64,000 nucleotides of DNA. It comes from Marilutibacter penaei. GTDB taxonomy: Bacteria; Pseudomonadota; Gammaproteobacteria; Xanthomonadales; Xanthomonadaceae. A model generated the notes under the pieces. It had not been told where the DNA came from. It searched no databases and was given only the letters and a program-made list of their open reading frames with translations. Every line of letters begins with the position of its first letter. The first letter of the stretch is position 1. Of this stretch, positions 16,993-27,204 are shown in pieces. The position numbers were made by a program, and so were the translations under genes. Where the stretch lies: contig NZ_JACHTE010000008.1 in NCBI RefSeq assembly GCF_014145395.1, positions 62,001-126,000 of the forward strand, in the 5' to 3' direction.

Positions 16993-18737
16993 CCGAGCCC
17001 GGTGGGGCCTGGCATACCTACAGGCGGCTGCTTGGATTCTCGCGGCCCTACCGGGGGCTGCTTGGACTGGCGCTGTGCGGGATGCTGCTGGAGGCCGCCG
17101 CGGGAGGCGCGTTCACGCGGCTGATGGAGCCCGTGGTGGACGTGACTTTCATCGACCAGGGCAATCCGCTCAAGAAGTGGCTGCCGCTGCTGATCGTGGG
17201 CCTGTTCGTACTGCGCGGCGTGGCGGGGTATGTCAGCGACATGGGCATGGCGCGCGCGGGCCGCGGGATTTCACGCGACCTGCGTGTGCGCGTGCTCGGC
17301 AAGTACCTGCGCCTGCCGGGCCAGCGCTTCGACAGCGAGCCGGTGCCCTCCATGCTGGTCCGCCTGGGCTCGGACAGCGACCAGGTGGCACAGGCCGCGG
17401 TCGATGCGCTGAAGGTCCTCCTGCAGCAAAGCTTCCAGGTCATCGCCATGCTGGGCGTGATGTTGTGGACCAGTTGGCAGGTGACGATCGCCATCCTGAT
17501 CATGGCGCCGCCGCTGGCCTGGATCATGGACCGCGTGGGCAAGCGCTACCGGCACATCAGCCACCGCATCCAGGAGAGCGGCAGCCAGCTGATGCAGTCG
17601 GCCGACCAGGCACTGTCCAACCAGCAGGAAGTCAAGGTTTACGGTGCGCAGGACGTCGAGCTCGACCGTTACGCGGCGCAGGCCGACCACCATCGCCGGT
17701 TGAGCATCAAGGTGGAATCCACCCGCAGCATTTCCTCGGCCATGGTGCAACTGATGGGCTCCGTGGGCCTGGCCCTGTTGCTGTTCTTCGCCGGCCGGGA
17801 GGCCGCGGCGGGCCGCCTGAGCGCGGGCGGCTTCGTGGCGCTGATGATCGCGATGATGGCGATCATCCCGGCCCTGAAGCAGTTGACCAACGTCCAGGGC
17901 ATGCTGCAGCGGGGGGTCGCCTCCGCCGAGCGGCTGTTCACGGTCCTCGATGCGGCGGACGAGCCCGACACCGGCACCCGCCCGCTCGATCGGGCGCAGG
18001 GCGTCATCGAGTTCCGCGACGTCACCGCCCGGTATCCGGAGCAGGTCAAGCCGGCCCTGGCGGATGTCAGCTTCACCGCGACGCCCGGCACGGTGACGGC
18101 CATCGTGGGTCGTTCCGGTAGCGGCAAGACCAGCCTGATCAAGCTCATCCCCCGGTTCTACGAGCCCGAGTCCGGCGAGATCCTGCTCGATGGCCATCCG
18201 CTTGGGGACTACCGGCTGCGTGACCTGCGGCGCAACATCGCACTGGTGGGCCAGCAGGTGATGCTGTTCGACGGCTCGGTTGCCGCGAATGTCGCCTATG
18301 GCGAATTGCGCGACGTCGGTCCCGATCGGCTGCAGGCCGCCATCGAGGGCGCGAATGCGGCCGAGTTCGTGGAGCGCCTGCGCGAAGGCGCGGACACGGG
18401 GATCGGCAGCAAGGGCGGCAAGCTGTCCGGCGGCCAGCGCCAGCGCCTCGCGATCGCGCGGGCGATGCTCAAGGACGCCCCCATCCTGATCCTGGACGAG
18501 GCCACCGCCGCGCTGGATGCGGAGTCCGAACGGCTGGTGCAGGACGCCCTCGAGCACCTGATGCCGAACCGCACGACACTGGTGATCGCGCACCGCCTCG
18601 CCACCATCGAACATGCCGACCAGGTCCTGGTGATGGACGAAGGGCGCATCGTCGAACGCGGCACGCACGCCGCATTGCTGGAGGCCGGCGGGCTGTACGC
18701 GCACCTCCACCGCATGCAGTTCCGCGAGGCGACATGA
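16989..18737 (+). CDS. msbA: Lipid A export ATP-binding/permease protein MsbA
   Basis: 582 residues, half-transporter. Six-helix membrane domain (about 1-320) followed by an ABC domain: Walker [13 protein letters not shown] near 373-384, signature [16 protein letters not shown] near 477-492, Walker [13 protein letters not shown] near 498-509. Flips lipid A-core across the inner membrane. The gene overlaps exbD upstream and lpxK downstream by four bases each, so exbB-exbD-msbA-lpxK-kdsB form one operon for lipopolysaccharide assembly. Confidence 0.96.
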   Translation: MTEPGGAWHTYRRLLGFSRPYRGLLGLALCGMLLEAAAGGAFTRLMEPVVDVTFIDQGNPLKKWLPLLIVGLFVLRGVAGYVSDMGMARAGRGISRDLRVRVLGKYLRLPGQRFDSEPVPSMLVRLGSDSDQVAQAAVDALKVLLQQSFQVIAMLGVMLWTSWQVTIAILIMAPPLAWIMDRVGKRYRHISHRIQESGSQLMQSADQALSNQQEVKVYGAQDVELDRYAAQADHHRRLSIKVESTRSISSAMVQLMGSVGLALLLFFAGREAAAGRLSAGGFVALMIAMMAIIPALKQLTNVQGMLQRGVASAERLFTVLDAADEPDTGTRPLDRAQGVIEFRDVTARYPEQVKPALADVSFTATPGTVTAIVGRSGSGKTSLIKLIPRFYEPESGEILLDGHPLGDYRLRDLRRNIALVGQQVMLFDGSVAANVAYGELRDVGPDRLQAAIEGANAAEFVERLREGADTGIGSKGGKLSGGQRQRLAIARAMLKDAPILILDEATAALDAESERLVQDALEHLMPNRTTLVIAHRLATIEHADQVLVMDEGRIVERGTHAALLEAGGLYAHLHRMQFREAT

Positions 18738-19765
18738 GCGACCGCAGGCCGTCGGCGCGGGGATGGGCGCCGCGCCACTGGTACCAGGATGTGCCGATCC
18801 CCCTTTCCGCGAAGCTGCTCTCCGGCGTCTATGCGGCCGTGACCGGCCTGCGACGCTGGCTCTATCGCAAGGGGCTCAAGCGTGCGCGCCATCCCGGCGT
18901 GCCGGTCATCGTGGTCGGCAACCTGGTGGCGGGCGGGGCGGGCAAGACGCCGCTCACCATCGCGATCGTCGAACGGCTGAAGGCGGAAGGCTTCAATCCC
19001 GGCGTTGCCAGCCGGGGGCATGGGCGGGCCGATGCCCGCACCGCGCGTTGGGTCGATGCGGGGACGCCGGTCGAGGAGGCCGGTGACGAGCCGGCGTTGA
19101 TCGTCGCCCACACCGGCGTCCGGCTTCGGGTGGACCGGGACCGCTACCGTGCGGCCAAGGCCCTGGCGGCCGATGGCTGCGACGTGGTGGTCTGCGACGA
19201 CGGGCTGCAGCACTATCGTCTCGCACGCGACATCGAAGTCGAGGTGATCGATGGCCAACGGCGTTACGGCAACGGGCGCCTGATGCCGGCCGGCCCGCTT
19301 CGCGAGCCCGTGGCGCGTGGCCAGCGCTGCGATTTCCGCGTGGTCAACCTGCCCGATGGCGGGGGGGAGGGCGCGCGCTCGGGTTTCGGCGAGTGGCCCA
19401 TGCACCTCCTGGCCGATCGCGCGATCCCGTTGCTGGGCGGACGGGCCTGCCCGCTCGAAGCGTTCTCCGGCCACCGCGTGCATGCCGTTGCGGGCATCGG
19501 GAATCCGGAGCGGTTCTTTGCGATGTTGCGGGGGCGAGGCCTGGCAGTGGTACCGCATGCGTTCCCGGACCATCATGCCTACCGGCCTTCCGACCTCGAG
19601 TTCGGCAGCCCCCTGCCGGTGCTGATGACGGAGAAGGATGCGGTGAAGTGCGCGGGCCTGCATGCCGACCAGCACTACAGCGTGCCGGTGAGGGCGCGGT
19701 TGCCCGAGGCGTTCTGGGTGGCGCTGCTGGAGCGGCTGGCGGCGCCGGACATGCGTCGGACGTAA
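18734..19765 (+). CDS. lpxK: Tetraacyldisaccharide 4'-kinase
   Basis: 343 residues. Phosphorylates the 4' position of the lipid A disaccharide precursor at the inner membrane. N-terminal amphipathic/hydrophobic segment (residues 18-40), then the Walker A-like [20 protein letters not shown] around 57-76, [19 protein letters not shown] near 154-172 including the catalytic DDGLQ motif, and LPAGPLREP. Start ATG overlaps the msbA stop. Length is normal for the family. Confidence 0.96.
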   Translation: MSDRRPSARGWAPRHWYQDVPIPLSAKLLSGVYAAVTGLRRWLYRKGLKRARHPGVPVIVVGNLVAGGAGKTPLTIAIVERLKAEGFNPGVASRGHGRADARTARWVDAGTPVEEAGDEPALIVAHTGVRLRVDRDRYRAAKALAADGCDVVVCDDGLQHYRLARDIEVEVIDGQRRYGNGRLMPAGPLREPVARGQRCDFRVVNLPDGGGEGARSGFGEWPMHLLADRAIPLLGGRACPLEAFSGHRVHAVAGIGNPERFFAMLRGRGLAVVPHAFPDHHAYRPSDLEFGSPLPVLMTEKDAVKCAGLHADQHYSVPVRARLPEAFWVALLERLAAPDMRRT

Positions 19766-19796
19766 GGCCCGGCCGTCGCAGGAAAGGAGGATCGAG

Positions 19797-20576
19797 ATGA
19801 GTGGACCGTTGGCCGATTTCGTCGTTGCGATTCCCGCGCGCCACGATGCCTCGCGTCTGCCCGGAAAACCCTTGCGCCTGCTCTCGGGCGAACCGCTGGT
19901 CCTGCATGTCGCCCGGCGTGCGCTGGCGGCCGGGGCCCGTGAGGTCTGGGTGGCAGCGGATGACGACCGGATCGCGGCGGCGCTCGAAGGCGCGGGAGTG
20001 CGGGTGGCGATGACCTCCCGCGACCATGCGTCGGGTACGGACCGGCTGGCCGAGTGCGCGCGGATCGCCGGTTGGACCGACGACACGCTGGTGGTGAACC
20101 TCCAGGGCGACGAGCCCTTCGCGCCGGCGAGTGGTATCCGCGCTGTCGCGCATCTGCTGCGCGACAGCGGCGCGGCGATGGCTACGCTCGCGACGCCGGT
20201 CGACACCGCTGAACGCCTGTTCGACCCCAACACGGTCAAGGTGGTGCAGGCCGTCAATGGCGATGCGCTCTATTTCAGCCGCGCGCCGATGCCGTGGCCG
20301 CGCGATGCATTCCGGGCGGACCGGGCCCGCCTGCCGCCAGGCGGGCACTGGCTCAGGCACATCGGGATCTATGCCTACCACGCGGGCTTCCTGAAGCGGT
20401 TCGCGTCGATGCCCCCCGGGCGGCTCGAGGGGATCGAGGCGCTCGAGCAGTTGCGCGTCCTCGAAGCCGGCGAACGGATCGCGGTGGCGCTGGCGCCCGA
20501 TGCTTTTCCGCCTGGCGTGGACACCCCGGAAGACCTCGCCCGCGCGCAGTCACGGATGGAGGCGCAAGGTGCGTGA
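19797..20576 (+). CDS. kdsB: 3-deoxy-manno-octulosonate cytidylyltransferase
   Basis: 259 residues. Activates Kdo with CTP for lipopolysaccharide core synthesis. Starts [19 protein letters not shown], the nucleotide-binding loop; further motifs are [10 protein letters not shown] near 100-109, ATLATPV, and [16 protein letters not shown] near-perfect Shine-Dalgarno AAAGGAGG lies six bases before ATG 19797, suggesting strong initiation independent of lpxK translation. The phosphatase gene downstream starts inside its last codons. Confidence 0.96.
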   Translation: MSGPLADFVVAIPARHDASRLPGKPLRLLSGEPLVLHVARRALAAGAREVWVAADDDRIAAALEGAGVRVAMTSRDHASGTDRLAECARIAGWTDDTLVVNLQGDEPFAPASGIRAVAHLLRDSGAAMATLATPVDTAERLFDPNTVKVVQAVNGDALYFSRAPMPWPRDAFRADRARLPPGGHWLRHIGIYAYHAGFLKRFASMPPGRLEGIEALEQLRVLEAGERIAVALAPDAFPPGVDTPEDLARAQSRMEAQGA

Positions 20577-21078
20577 GCGTTTCCGCATCCTGGTGGTTTG
20601 CCTCGGCAACATCTGCCGTTCGCCGATGGCCGAAGGCGTGCTGCGTGCGCGCATCGACGCGTCGCATCTGGCGGGCCAGGTGGACCTCGACTCCGCCGGG
20701 ACGGGTGACTGGCATGTCGGCCAGCCTCCCGACAGGCGCGCCATTGCCAAGGCGCGCGATCATGGGCTCGATATCTCGGCCCTGCGCGCCCGCCAGTTCA
20801 GGGTGGACGACCACCATGACTTCGACTGGATCCTGTGCGCGGACCGCACCAATCTGCGCGACGTGAGGCGCTTGGCGCCCGACGGCGCGCGGGCACGGAC
20901 GGGCCTGTTGATGGAGTGGGCCGGTGTCGAGGGAGATGGCGAGATTCCGGACCCGTACACGGGCGGAGAGGCCCAGTTCGAGCACGTCCACGGACTGCTG
21001 GACGCCGCGGCAACCGGCCTGCTGGCCCGTATCGAGCATGAACGGGCGGGCGGCGACGGTACGCAAACGAGCGACTGA
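20569..21078 (+). CDS. Low molecular weight protein-tyrosine-phosphatase
   Basis: 169 residues from GTG 20569, placed by GGAGG six bases upstream and an eight-base overlap with kdsB. The P-loop [14 protein letters not shown] (about 11-24) has the catalytic CxxxxxR with serine, and IPDPYTGG near 126-133 supplies the general-acid aspartate. Such enzymes can dephosphorylate tyrosine kinases of polysaccharide export, but no partner kinase is in the window, so the substrate is unknown. Alternative: an arsenate reductase of the same fold, less likely given the DPY motif. Confidence 0.92.
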   Translation: MRERFRILVVCLGNICRSPMAEGVLRARIDASHLAGQVDLDSAGTGDWHVGQPPDRRAIAKARDHGLDISALRARQFRVDDHHDFDWILCADRTNLRDVRRLAPDGARARTGLLMEWAGVEGDGEIPDPYTGGEAQFEHVHGLLDAAATGLLARIEHERAGGDGTQTSD

Positions 21079-21182
21079 CGGGCGGATTCGCTTGCGCCAG
21101 GCCTCGTGCGACCCAATCCTTGCCGCATGCGTCCTGGTCTCCGTTCCCTTGCCCGCCGCTCCTGCCGTTCCAGGACGGTCGC

Positions 21183-23060
21183 GTGACTGACGCCGCAGCC
21201 CCCTTCGACGGCAAGGCCTTCGCGCGCGACCTCAGCACCGCGCCCGGGGTCTACCGGATGATCGCCGCGGACGACACGGTCCTGTATGTCGGCAAGGCCG
21301 GCGCGCTTCGCAAGCGCGTCGCCAGCTACTTCAACGGCTCGCCCAAGTCCGCGCGCATCATGTCGATGCTCGCCCAGGTCGCCCGGATGGAGGTGACAGT
21401 CACCCGGACCGAATCCGAAGCGCTGATCCTCGAGAACGAGCTGATCAAGTCGCTCAAGCCGCGCTACAACGTGCTGCTCCGCGACGACAAGAGCTATCCC
21501 TACGTGCTGATGACGCGTGAGCCGTGGCCCCGGATCGCGCTCCACCGCGGTGCTCGCACGCGCCCGGGACGCTACTTCGGCCCGTACCCCAGCATCGGCG
21601 CGGTACGCGAGACGCTCAACCTGATCCACAAGCTGTTCCAGCTCCGCAGTTGCGAGGACAGCGTGTTCCGCAACCGCTCCAGGCCCTGCCTCCAATACCA
21701 GATCGGCCGGTGCAGCGGGCCCTGCGTCGGCCTGGTCGAGGAGGCGGCGTACCGCGAGAGCCTGCGCCGCGCGACATTGCTGCTGGAAGGACGCAGCGAC
21801 ACGCTGACCGCCGAGCTGGGCCAGGCGATGGAGGCCGCCAGCGCGGCACTGGACTTCGAGGAGGCCGCACGCCTGCGGGACCTGATCGCGTCCATCCGGA
21901 CGCTGCAGGCGCGCCAGTACGTGGACGGACGTGCGGCCGACCTGGACGTGCTCGCGGTCGCGATGGAAGACGCGACGGCCTGTGTCCTGCTGCTCGCCTT
22001 CCGCGATGGGCGCAACCTGGGGACGCGTGCCTTCTTCCCGAGGACCAATGGCACCGATAGCGCCGAGGAGGTGCTGGCGGCCTTCGTGTCGCAGTACTAC
22101 GGCGAGCAGCCGCCGCCTTCGGAAATCGTACTCGACCGCGACATTCCCGACCGCGAACTGCTCGAGCAGGCCTTGTCGGCCGCCGGTGGCCGGGTGCAGA
22201 TCAAGTACCGCGTGCGCGGCGAACGCGCCGGCTACCTCGACCTCGCGCGGCGCAATGCCGTCATGGCACTGGGCACGGAGCGTACCGGTCATGCCGCACA
22301 GCGCGCCCGCAGCGAGGCGCTGCAGGCCCTGCTCGGCCTTTCGGCACCGGCGTCGCGCATCGAGTGTTTCGACATCAGCCACACCATGGGCGAGGCGACG
22401 GTCGCATCCTGCGTCGTCTTCGACGCGGAGGGCCCGGTGCGCGGGCAATACCGCCGCTACAACATCACGGGCATCGAGCCGGGCGACGATTACGCGGCCA
22501 TGCACCAGGCCATCGAAAGACGCTTCCGGCGGGCGGTCGAGAGCGACGGCGTCCTGCCCGAGGTGCTGCTGATCGACGGCGGGGCAGGGCAGGTCGCGCA
22601 GGCCCGGGAAGCGCTCGAACGGCTCGAGGTGCAGGGCGTGCTGCTGGTCGGCGTCGCCAAGGGGCCGGCGCGGCGCGCGGGCGACGAGGAGCTGCTGCTC
22701 CCGGACGGGCGCAGCGTGCGGCCCGGCGCGGCCTCGCCTGCGCTGCAACTCGTGCAGCAGGTGCGTGACGAGGCGCACAGGTTCGCCATTACCGGTCACC
22801 GGGGCAAGCGCCAGAAAGCGCGCAACAGCAGTCGCCTCGAAGACATTCCCGGCATCGGGCCACGTCGTCGCGCCAGCCTGCTCAGGCATTTCGGCGGGCT
22901 GGGGGGGCTGAAGGGCGCGGGTGTCGAAGAGATCGCCCGGGTGGACGGTGTCAATGTCTCGCTGGCCGAGCGCATCTATGCGACCCTGCACGGACTGGAT
23001 CTTCCGGAATCCGACCCGGACGCCCCCATGAATACGCGCTCGCCGCGGAGTCCCGAATGA
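21183..23060 (+). CDS. uvrC: Excinuclease ABC subunit C
   Basis: 625 residues from GTG 21183 (AGGACGG upstream). The N-terminal GIY-YIG nuclease domain shows PGVYRM and VLYVGKAGALRKRVASYF around 20-50. A UVR/UvrB-interaction helix lies near 210-240. The C-terminal RNase H-like endonuclease domain contains ECFDISHTMGEATVAS near 395-410 and LLIDGGAGQ near 462-470. The tandem helix-hairpin-helix at the end includes DIPGIGPRRRASLLRHFGG. Makes both incisions in nucleotide excision repair. The uvrC-pgsA-tRNA order is common in gammaproteobacteria. Confidence 0.96.
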   Translation: MTDAAAPFDGKAFARDLSTAPGVYRMIAADDTVLYVGKAGALRKRVASYFNGSPKSARIMSMLAQVARMEVTVTRTESEALILENELIKSLKPRYNVLLRDDKSYPYVLMTREPWPRIALHRGARTRPGRYFGPYPSIGAVRETLNLIHKLFQLRSCEDSVFRNRSRPCLQYQIGRCSGPCVGLVEEAAYRESLRRATLLLEGRSDTLTAELGQAMEAASAALDFEEAARLRDLIASIRTLQARQYVDGRAADLDVLAVAMEDATACVLLLAFRDGRNLGTRAFFPRTNGTDSAEEVLAAFVSQYYGEQPPPSEIVLDRDIPDRELLEQALSAAGGRVQIKYRVRGERAGYLDLARRNAVMALGTERTGHAAQRARSEALQALLGLSAPASRIECFDISHTMGEATVASCVVFDAEGPVRGQYRRYNITGIEPGDDYAAMHQAIERRFRRAVESDGVLPEVLLIDGGAGQVAQAREALERLEVQGVLLVGVAKGPARRAGDEELLLPDGRSVRPGAASPALQLVQQVRDEAHRFAITGHRGKRQKARNSSRLEDIPGIGPRRRASLLRHFGGLGGLKGAGVEEIARVDGVNVSLAERIYATLHGLDLPESDPDAPMNTRSPRSPE

Positions 23061-23623
23061 CGTTGACGGTCCCCACCTTGCTGACCCTGCTGCGGATCCT
23101 GATGATCCCGGTGCTGGTGCTGGTGTTCTATTTGCCCTTCAAGTGGACCAACTTCGCCGCGGCCTTCGTGTTCACGCTGGCCTCGGTGACGGACTGGCTG
23201 GATGGCTGGATCGCTCGGGCCTACAACCAGCATTCCGCATTCGGCGCCTTCCTCGACCCGGTGGCCGACAAGCTGATGGTGGCGACCGCGCTGATGTTGA
23301 CCGTGCAGGCGCACCCCACGGTCTGGATGACGCTATGGGCGGCGGTCATCATCGGTCGCGAGATCGCGGTATCCGCGTTGCGCGAATGGATGGCCGAGTT
23401 GGGCCAGCGGGCCAAGGTGAAAGTCGCCACGGTCGGCAAGGTGAAGACCATCGTGCAGATGGTCGCCCTGGTGTGCCTGCTTTATCAGGAACCGTTCATG
23501 GGCCTGCCGGTGTTCGTCATCGGTGAATGGCTGTTGGCCGCTGCGGCGCTGTTGACCCTCTGGTCGGGCCTGGCCTACCTGCGCGCGGCCTGGCCGAGCC
23601 TGAAGGCGGGCCGCGGTGCGTGA
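23057..23623 (+). CDS. pgsA: CDP-diacylglycerol-glycerol-3-phosphate 3-phosphatidyltransferase
   Basis: 188 residues with five or six membrane helices. The CDP-alcohol phosphotransferase motif DG-x2-AR-x8-G-x3-D-x3-D is present as DGWIARAYNQHSAFGAFLDP followed by VADK near 52-75. Catalyses the committed step of phosphatidylglycerol synthesis at the inner membrane. ATG overlaps the uvrC stop by four bases. Confidence 0.95.
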   Translation: MTLTVPTLLTLLRILMIPVLVLVFYLPFKWTNFAAAFVFTLASVTDWLDGWIARAYNQHSAFGAFLDPVADKLMVATALMLTVQAHPTVWMTLWAAVIIGREIAVSALREWMAELGQRAKVKVATVGKVKTIVQMVALVCLLYQEPFMGLPVFVIGEWLLAAAALLTLWSGLAYLRAAWPSLKAGRGA

Positions 23624-23632
23624 ACAAAGCAG

Positions 23633-23660
23633 TTGACAGTTCCGTGTCCGTGCCTAAAAT
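23633..23660 (+). promoter_or_regulatory. Sigma-70 promoter for the tRNA cluster
   Basis: Consensus -35 TTGACA at 23633-23638, 16-base spacer, and -10 TAAAAT at 23655-23660, twelve bases before the first tRNA-Gly and just after the pgsA stop. It is the best consensus promoter noticed in the window. Confidence 0.85.
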
Positions 23661-23672
23661 GGCGGCTCCCAA

Positions 23673-23748
<76 letters not shown>

Positions 23749-23773
23749 GTTTTTCGAGGGGCCATCCCTCAGG

Positions 23774-23803
23774 CAAAACCCCGGGCTCGGGGTTTTGTTT
23801 TTT
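23774..23803 (+). terminator. Strong intrinsic terminator after the first tRNA-Gly
   Basis: Perfect ten-base inverted repeat CAAAACCCCG / CGGGGTTTTG with loop GGCT, followed by six T residues (23798-23803). It lies inside the tRNA cluster, between the first tRNA-Gly and tRNA-Cys. Confidence 0.9.
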
Positions 23804-23870
23804 CCGGAAGGCGCACGGGGGGTTGGCTGTGCGGACGCCTGCAAAGGCGTTAAGCTTTCCGGGCGTCACC

Positions 23871-23944
23871 GGCCGGGTGGCAGAGTGGTTATGCAGCGGA
23901 TTGCAAATCCGTGTACGCCGGTTCGATTCCGACCTCGGCCTCCA
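23871..23944 (+). tRNA. tRNA-Cys (GCA)
   Basis: 74 bases with encoded CCA. Acceptor stem GGCCGGG/CTCGGCC (one mismatch-type pair), anticodon arm CGGAT-TGCAAAT-CCG with anticodon GCA, T arm GGTTCGATTCC. A TAAGCT box and GTCACC lie just upstream, resembling the region before tRNA-Leu. Confidence 0.95.
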
Positions 23945-23983
23945 AACGTGCGCGGTGTCCCAGGGCCCGCCGAACGTCACCAA

Positions 23984-24059
<76 letters not shown>

Positions 24060-24083
24060 GTTTCGCAGCGCACGGCGCTCCGC

Positions 24084-24105
24084 AAAGGCCCCCCGGGGCC
24101 TTTTT
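24084..24105 (+). terminator. Intrinsic terminator after the second tRNA-Gly
   Basis: Inverted repeat AAAGGCC / GGCCTTT around a C/G-rich loop, ending TTTTT (24101-24105), 24 bases past the second tRNA-Gly and before tRNA-Leu. Confidence 0.8.
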
Positions 24106-24172
24106 CGTTTCGGCTCCAAAGCGGTACCCGGGCAGGTCGCTGCTCGCGTAAGCTGTGCGCCGTCACCGCGCC

Positions 24173-24259
24173 GCCCGGATGGCGAAACTGGTAGACGCAG
24201 CGGACTTAAAATCCGCCGGGGGCAACCCCTTGCCGGTTCGATCCCGGCTCCGGGCACCA
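24173..24259 (+). tRNA. tRNA-Leu (UAA)
   Basis: 87 bases, class II tRNA with a long variable arm (CGGGGGCAACCCCTTG region) and encoded CCA. Acceptor stem GCCCGGA/TCCGGGC, anticodon loop CTTAAAA with anticodon TAA, decoding TTA/TTG. Followed 50 bases later by the transglycosylase gene. Confidence 0.95.
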
Positions 24260-24309
24260 GTGATGGACGCATGATGCGGTTTGCACATCGCAGCGGCTAT
24301 GCTGAAGCG

Positions 24310-25560
24310 ATGCGAATTCCTGTTGCTGCTCTGCTTGCGCTGGGCGCCTTGACGGCCCCGGCCTCCGTATCCGCGTCGGACCTGTCCGCGTGCGTGCCGG
24401 GCCTGCGGGCCAAGGCGCTGTCCGAAGGCATCTCCGCCGCGACGTTCGATGCGAACGTGCCCCAGGTCGAAGCCGACCCGAAACTCCTGGAACTGCTCGA
24501 CCGGCAGCCCGAGTTCAGCACGCCGATCTGGGATTATCTGGCGGGCCTCGTGGACGAGGAGCGGGTGTCCGACGGCAAGGCAATGCTGGCGGCGCATGCG
24601 GATACGCTGGCCCGCGTGGAGGCGGCCTACGGTGTCGATCCGGAAACCGTCGTCGCGGTTTGGGGCGTCGAAAGCGACTACGGCAAGGTCTTCGGCAAGC
24701 GTCCCCTGTTGCAGTCCCTGACCACGCTGTCCTGCATGGGGCGCCGGCAGTCGTTCTTCCGCGGCGAACTGATGGCCACGCTTCGCATCATCCAGGCGGG
24801 TGACGTCGCGCCGGAGAAGCTTGTCGGGTCCTGGGCGGGCGCCTTCGGGCACACGCAGTTCATGCCCTCGACCTATCGCCGGATCGCCGTGGATTTCGAC
24901 GGGGACGGGCGCCGCGACCTCGTCGACAGCATTCCAGACGCGCTGGCCTCGACTGCGAACTACCTGAAACGTTCCGGATGGCGCGAGCGCCAGCCCTGGG
25001 GATACGAGGTGAAGCTGCCCGACGGCTATGCCGGCTCGGGCGGGCGCCGCAACCGGAAGCCCCTTTCCAGTTGGCAGGCAGAGGGCATCCGACGCGTGGA
25101 TGGCGTCGCCATCGCGCTACCCGCGGACACACCCACCGCACTGTTGCTCCCGGCGGGACGCGAGGGACCGGCGTTCCTGGTGTTCAAGAACTTCGACGCG
25201 ATCTATTCCTACAACGCGGCGGAAAGCTATGCGCTGGCGATCTCGCACCTGTCCGACCGCTTGCGGGGCCGCGGTCCGTTGGTGACGCCCTGGCCGACCG
25301 ATGATCCAGGCCTCTCCCGCGCCGAACGGCGCGAGTTGCAGACGCTGCTGCTCGCTCGCGGCCATGACATCGGCGAAGTGGATGGGATCATCGGCACCTC
25401 GACACGGGCCGCGATCAAGCAGGAGCAGGCGCGTCTCGGCCAGGCGCCCGCCGACGGCCGCGGCGGTCGGCGCATCCTGGAGGCGCTCCGCGCAGAAGCA
25501 CCGCCTGCCGACGTGACCCCTGCAGAGGGCGTGCCGGCACCGGCCGTCGGCATGCCATGA
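24310..25560 (+). CDS. MltB-type lytic murein transglycosylase
   Basis: 416 residues from ATG 24310, giving a signal peptide (about 1-23, ending SVSASD). SLT-like MltB domain with WGVESDYGKVFGKRPLL near 118-134, the glutamate in VES being catalytic, and SWAGAFGHTQFMPSTYRR near 176-193. A C-terminal peptidoglycan-binding type 1 domain (about 335-395) contains LSRAERRELQTLL and VDGIIGTSTRAAIKQEQ. It cleaves glycan strands in the periplasm. No lipobox is evident, so it is probably soluble. In-frame ATGs at 24271/24274 would add 12-13 residues and spoil the signal peptide. Overlaps the next gene by four bases. Confidence 0.9.
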   Translation: MRIPVAALLALGALTAPASVSASDLSACVPGLRAKALSEGISAATFDANVPQVEADPKLLELLDRQPEFSTPIWDYLAGLVDEERVSDGKAMLAAHADTLARVEAAYGVDPETVVAVWGVESDYGKVFGKRPLLQSLTTLSCMGRRQSFFRGELMATLRIIQAGDVAPEKLVGSWAGAFGHTQFMPSTYRRIAVDFDGDGRRDLVDSIPDALASTANYLKRSGWRERQPWGYEVKLPDGYAGSGGRRNRKPLSSWQAEGIRRVDGVAIALPADTPTALLLPAGREGPAFLVFKNFDAIYSYNAAESYALAISHLSDRLRGRGPLVTPWPTDDPGLSRAERRELQTLLLARGHDIGEVDGIIGTSTRAAIKQEQARLGQAPADGRGGRRILEALRAEAPPADVTPAEGVPAPAVGMP

Positions 25561-27179
25561 GCCGTTACCTGGCCTATGCCGCCAGCATCCTGATGACGGG
25601 GGTGTCGCTGTTGCTCGTGCGGCTCCACCCCGGTTGGGGTTGGGGCGTCGCCTTGTTCGGAGCCGCCGCCGTCCTGGGGACGTGGGACCTCCTGCAACGG
25701 ACGAGCACGTTGCGACGCAATTATCCGATCCTCGCGCATTTCCGTTACGGACTGGAGTCGATCGGTCCGGAGATGCGGCAGTATTTCATCGAGGCCGACA
25801 CCGCCGAAGTGCCTTTCTCGCGGCAGCAGCGAGCCCTGGTGTACCAGCGTGCCAAATCGGTCAGCGACGTGCGGCCGTTCGGCAGCCTGCAGGACATCTA
25901 CGCACTGGACTATGAGTGGATCAACCACTCGATGATGCCCGCCCCGCACGTGTCGCATGACTTCCGCGTGCGCGTGGGCGAGCACAGCGCGCAGCCCTAC
26001 GACGCCAGCGTGTTCAACGTCTCCGCGATGAGTTTCGGCTCGCTCTCGGCGAACGCCATCCGGGCACTGAACGAAGGCGCGAAGCTGGGCGATTTCTACC
26101 ACGATACGGGTGAGGGCTCGATTTCCCGGTACCACCGTGAGCCCGGGGGCGACCTGGTCTGGGAAATCGGCTCTGGCTACTTCGGTTGCCGTGATGCGGA
26201 AGGGGGATTCAGCGAGGAGCGTTTCGTCGAGAACGCCCGCCATCCGCAAGTGAAGATGATCGAGATCAAGCTGTCCCAGGGCGCAAAGCCCGGACACGGG
26301 GGCATGCTGCCGGGCGCCAAGGTCACGGTCGAGATCGCTGCCGCGCGCGGCGTTGAGGTGGGCCAGGACTGCATATCGCCGGCCCGGCACCTGGCCTTCG
26401 ATACGCCCAAGGGTCTATTGGCCTTCGTGGCTCGCCTGCGTGAGCTGTCGGGCGGCAAGCCGACCGGCTTCAAGCTGGCGGTGGGGCATCCGTGGGAATG
26501 GTTCGGCATCGCCAAGGCCATGCACGAAAGCGGCGTGCTGCCCGATTTCATCGTGGTCGACGGGGCCGAGGGTGGCACCGGCGCGGCGCCGGCGGAGTTC
26601 ATCGACCACGTGGGCCTGCCCATGCACGAAGCATTGATGCTCGTGCACAACACCCTGGTCGGACTCGACCTGCGCGACCGCGTTCGCGTCGCCGCGGCGG
26701 GACGCATCACCAGCGCGTTCGACCTCGCGCGCACGCTCGCGATGGGAGCCGACTGGTGCAACGCCGCGCGGGGCTTCATGTTCGCGCTTGGCTGCATCCA
26801 GTCCCAGAGTTGCCACAACGACCGCTGTCCGACCGGGATCGCGACGCAGGATCCGTCGCGCTGGAAGCACCTGGACGTGGTCGACAAGGCGGTACGGGTG
26901 GCGGGTTTCCACCAGAACACCCTCAAGGCCCTGCGCGACCTGCTATGCGCGGCCGGTCTCTCCGACCCCGCGGACATCGGCCCCGAGCACATCCTCCGGC
27001 GCGTTTCCCCCACCGAGGTTCGCTCGCTCGCCGCCCTGCATCGGTTCCTGAAGCCGGGAGAGCTGCTTCACGGGGTGCCGGAGCACGCCGTCTTCAAGGA
27101 CTTCTGGGCCGAGTCGAGCAGCGAGGCATTCGTCGCACCCTCCAAAGCCCGCGACATGCGACGCAGCAAGTCGCACTGA
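25557..27179 (+). CDS. FMN-binding glutamate synthase family protein
   Basis: 540 residues. One or two N-terminal membrane segments (about 5-40) precede a GltB central-domain-like FMN TIM barrel: FNVSAMSFGSLSANAIRALN near 158-177, GEGSISRYH, KPGHGGMLPGAKV near 243-255, and VVDGAEGGTGAAP near 334-346. The cysteine cluster CIQSQSCHNDRCPTG near 412-426 resembles the [3Fe-4S] site of glutamate synthase. The amidotransferase domain and small subunit are missing, so this is not classical glutamate synthase; related proteins are uncharacterised. Overlaps mltB by four bases. Membrane attachment is an inference from hydrophobicity. Confidence 0.85.
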   Translation: MSRYLAYAASILMTGVSLLLVRLHPGWGWGVALFGAAAVLGTWDLLQRTSTLRRNYPILAHFRYGLESIGPEMRQYFIEADTAEVPFSRQQRALVYQRAKSVSDVRPFGSLQDIYALDYEWINHSMMPAPHVSHDFRVRVGEHSAQPYDASVFNVSAMSFGSLSANAIRALNEGAKLGDFYHDTGEGSISRYHREPGGDLVWEIGSGYFGCRDAEGGFSEERFVENARHPQVKMIEIKLSQGAKPGHGGMLPGAKVTVEIAAARGVEVGQDCISPARHLAFDTPKGLLAFVARLRELSGGKPTGFKLAVGHPWEWFGIAKAMHESGVLPDFIVVDGAEGGTGAAPAEFIDHVGLPMHEALMLVHNTLVGLDLRDRVRVAAAGRITSAFDLARTLAMGADWCNAARGFMFALGCIQSQSCHNDRCPTGIATQDPSRWKHLDVVDKAVRVAGFHQNTLKALRDLLCAAGLSDPADIGPEHILRRVSPTEVRSLAALHRFLKPGELLHGVPEHAVFKDFWAESSSEAFVAPSKARDMRRSKSH

Positions 27180-27204
27180 CAGGTCGCGCCGGGGTGCGCA
27201 GTCC

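Noticed and set aside
20569-21078. Low molecular weight phosphatase as an arsenate reductase
   Set aside because: The CxxxxxRS loop with a downstream DPY motif fits tyrosine phosphatases, and no ars gene is adjacent.
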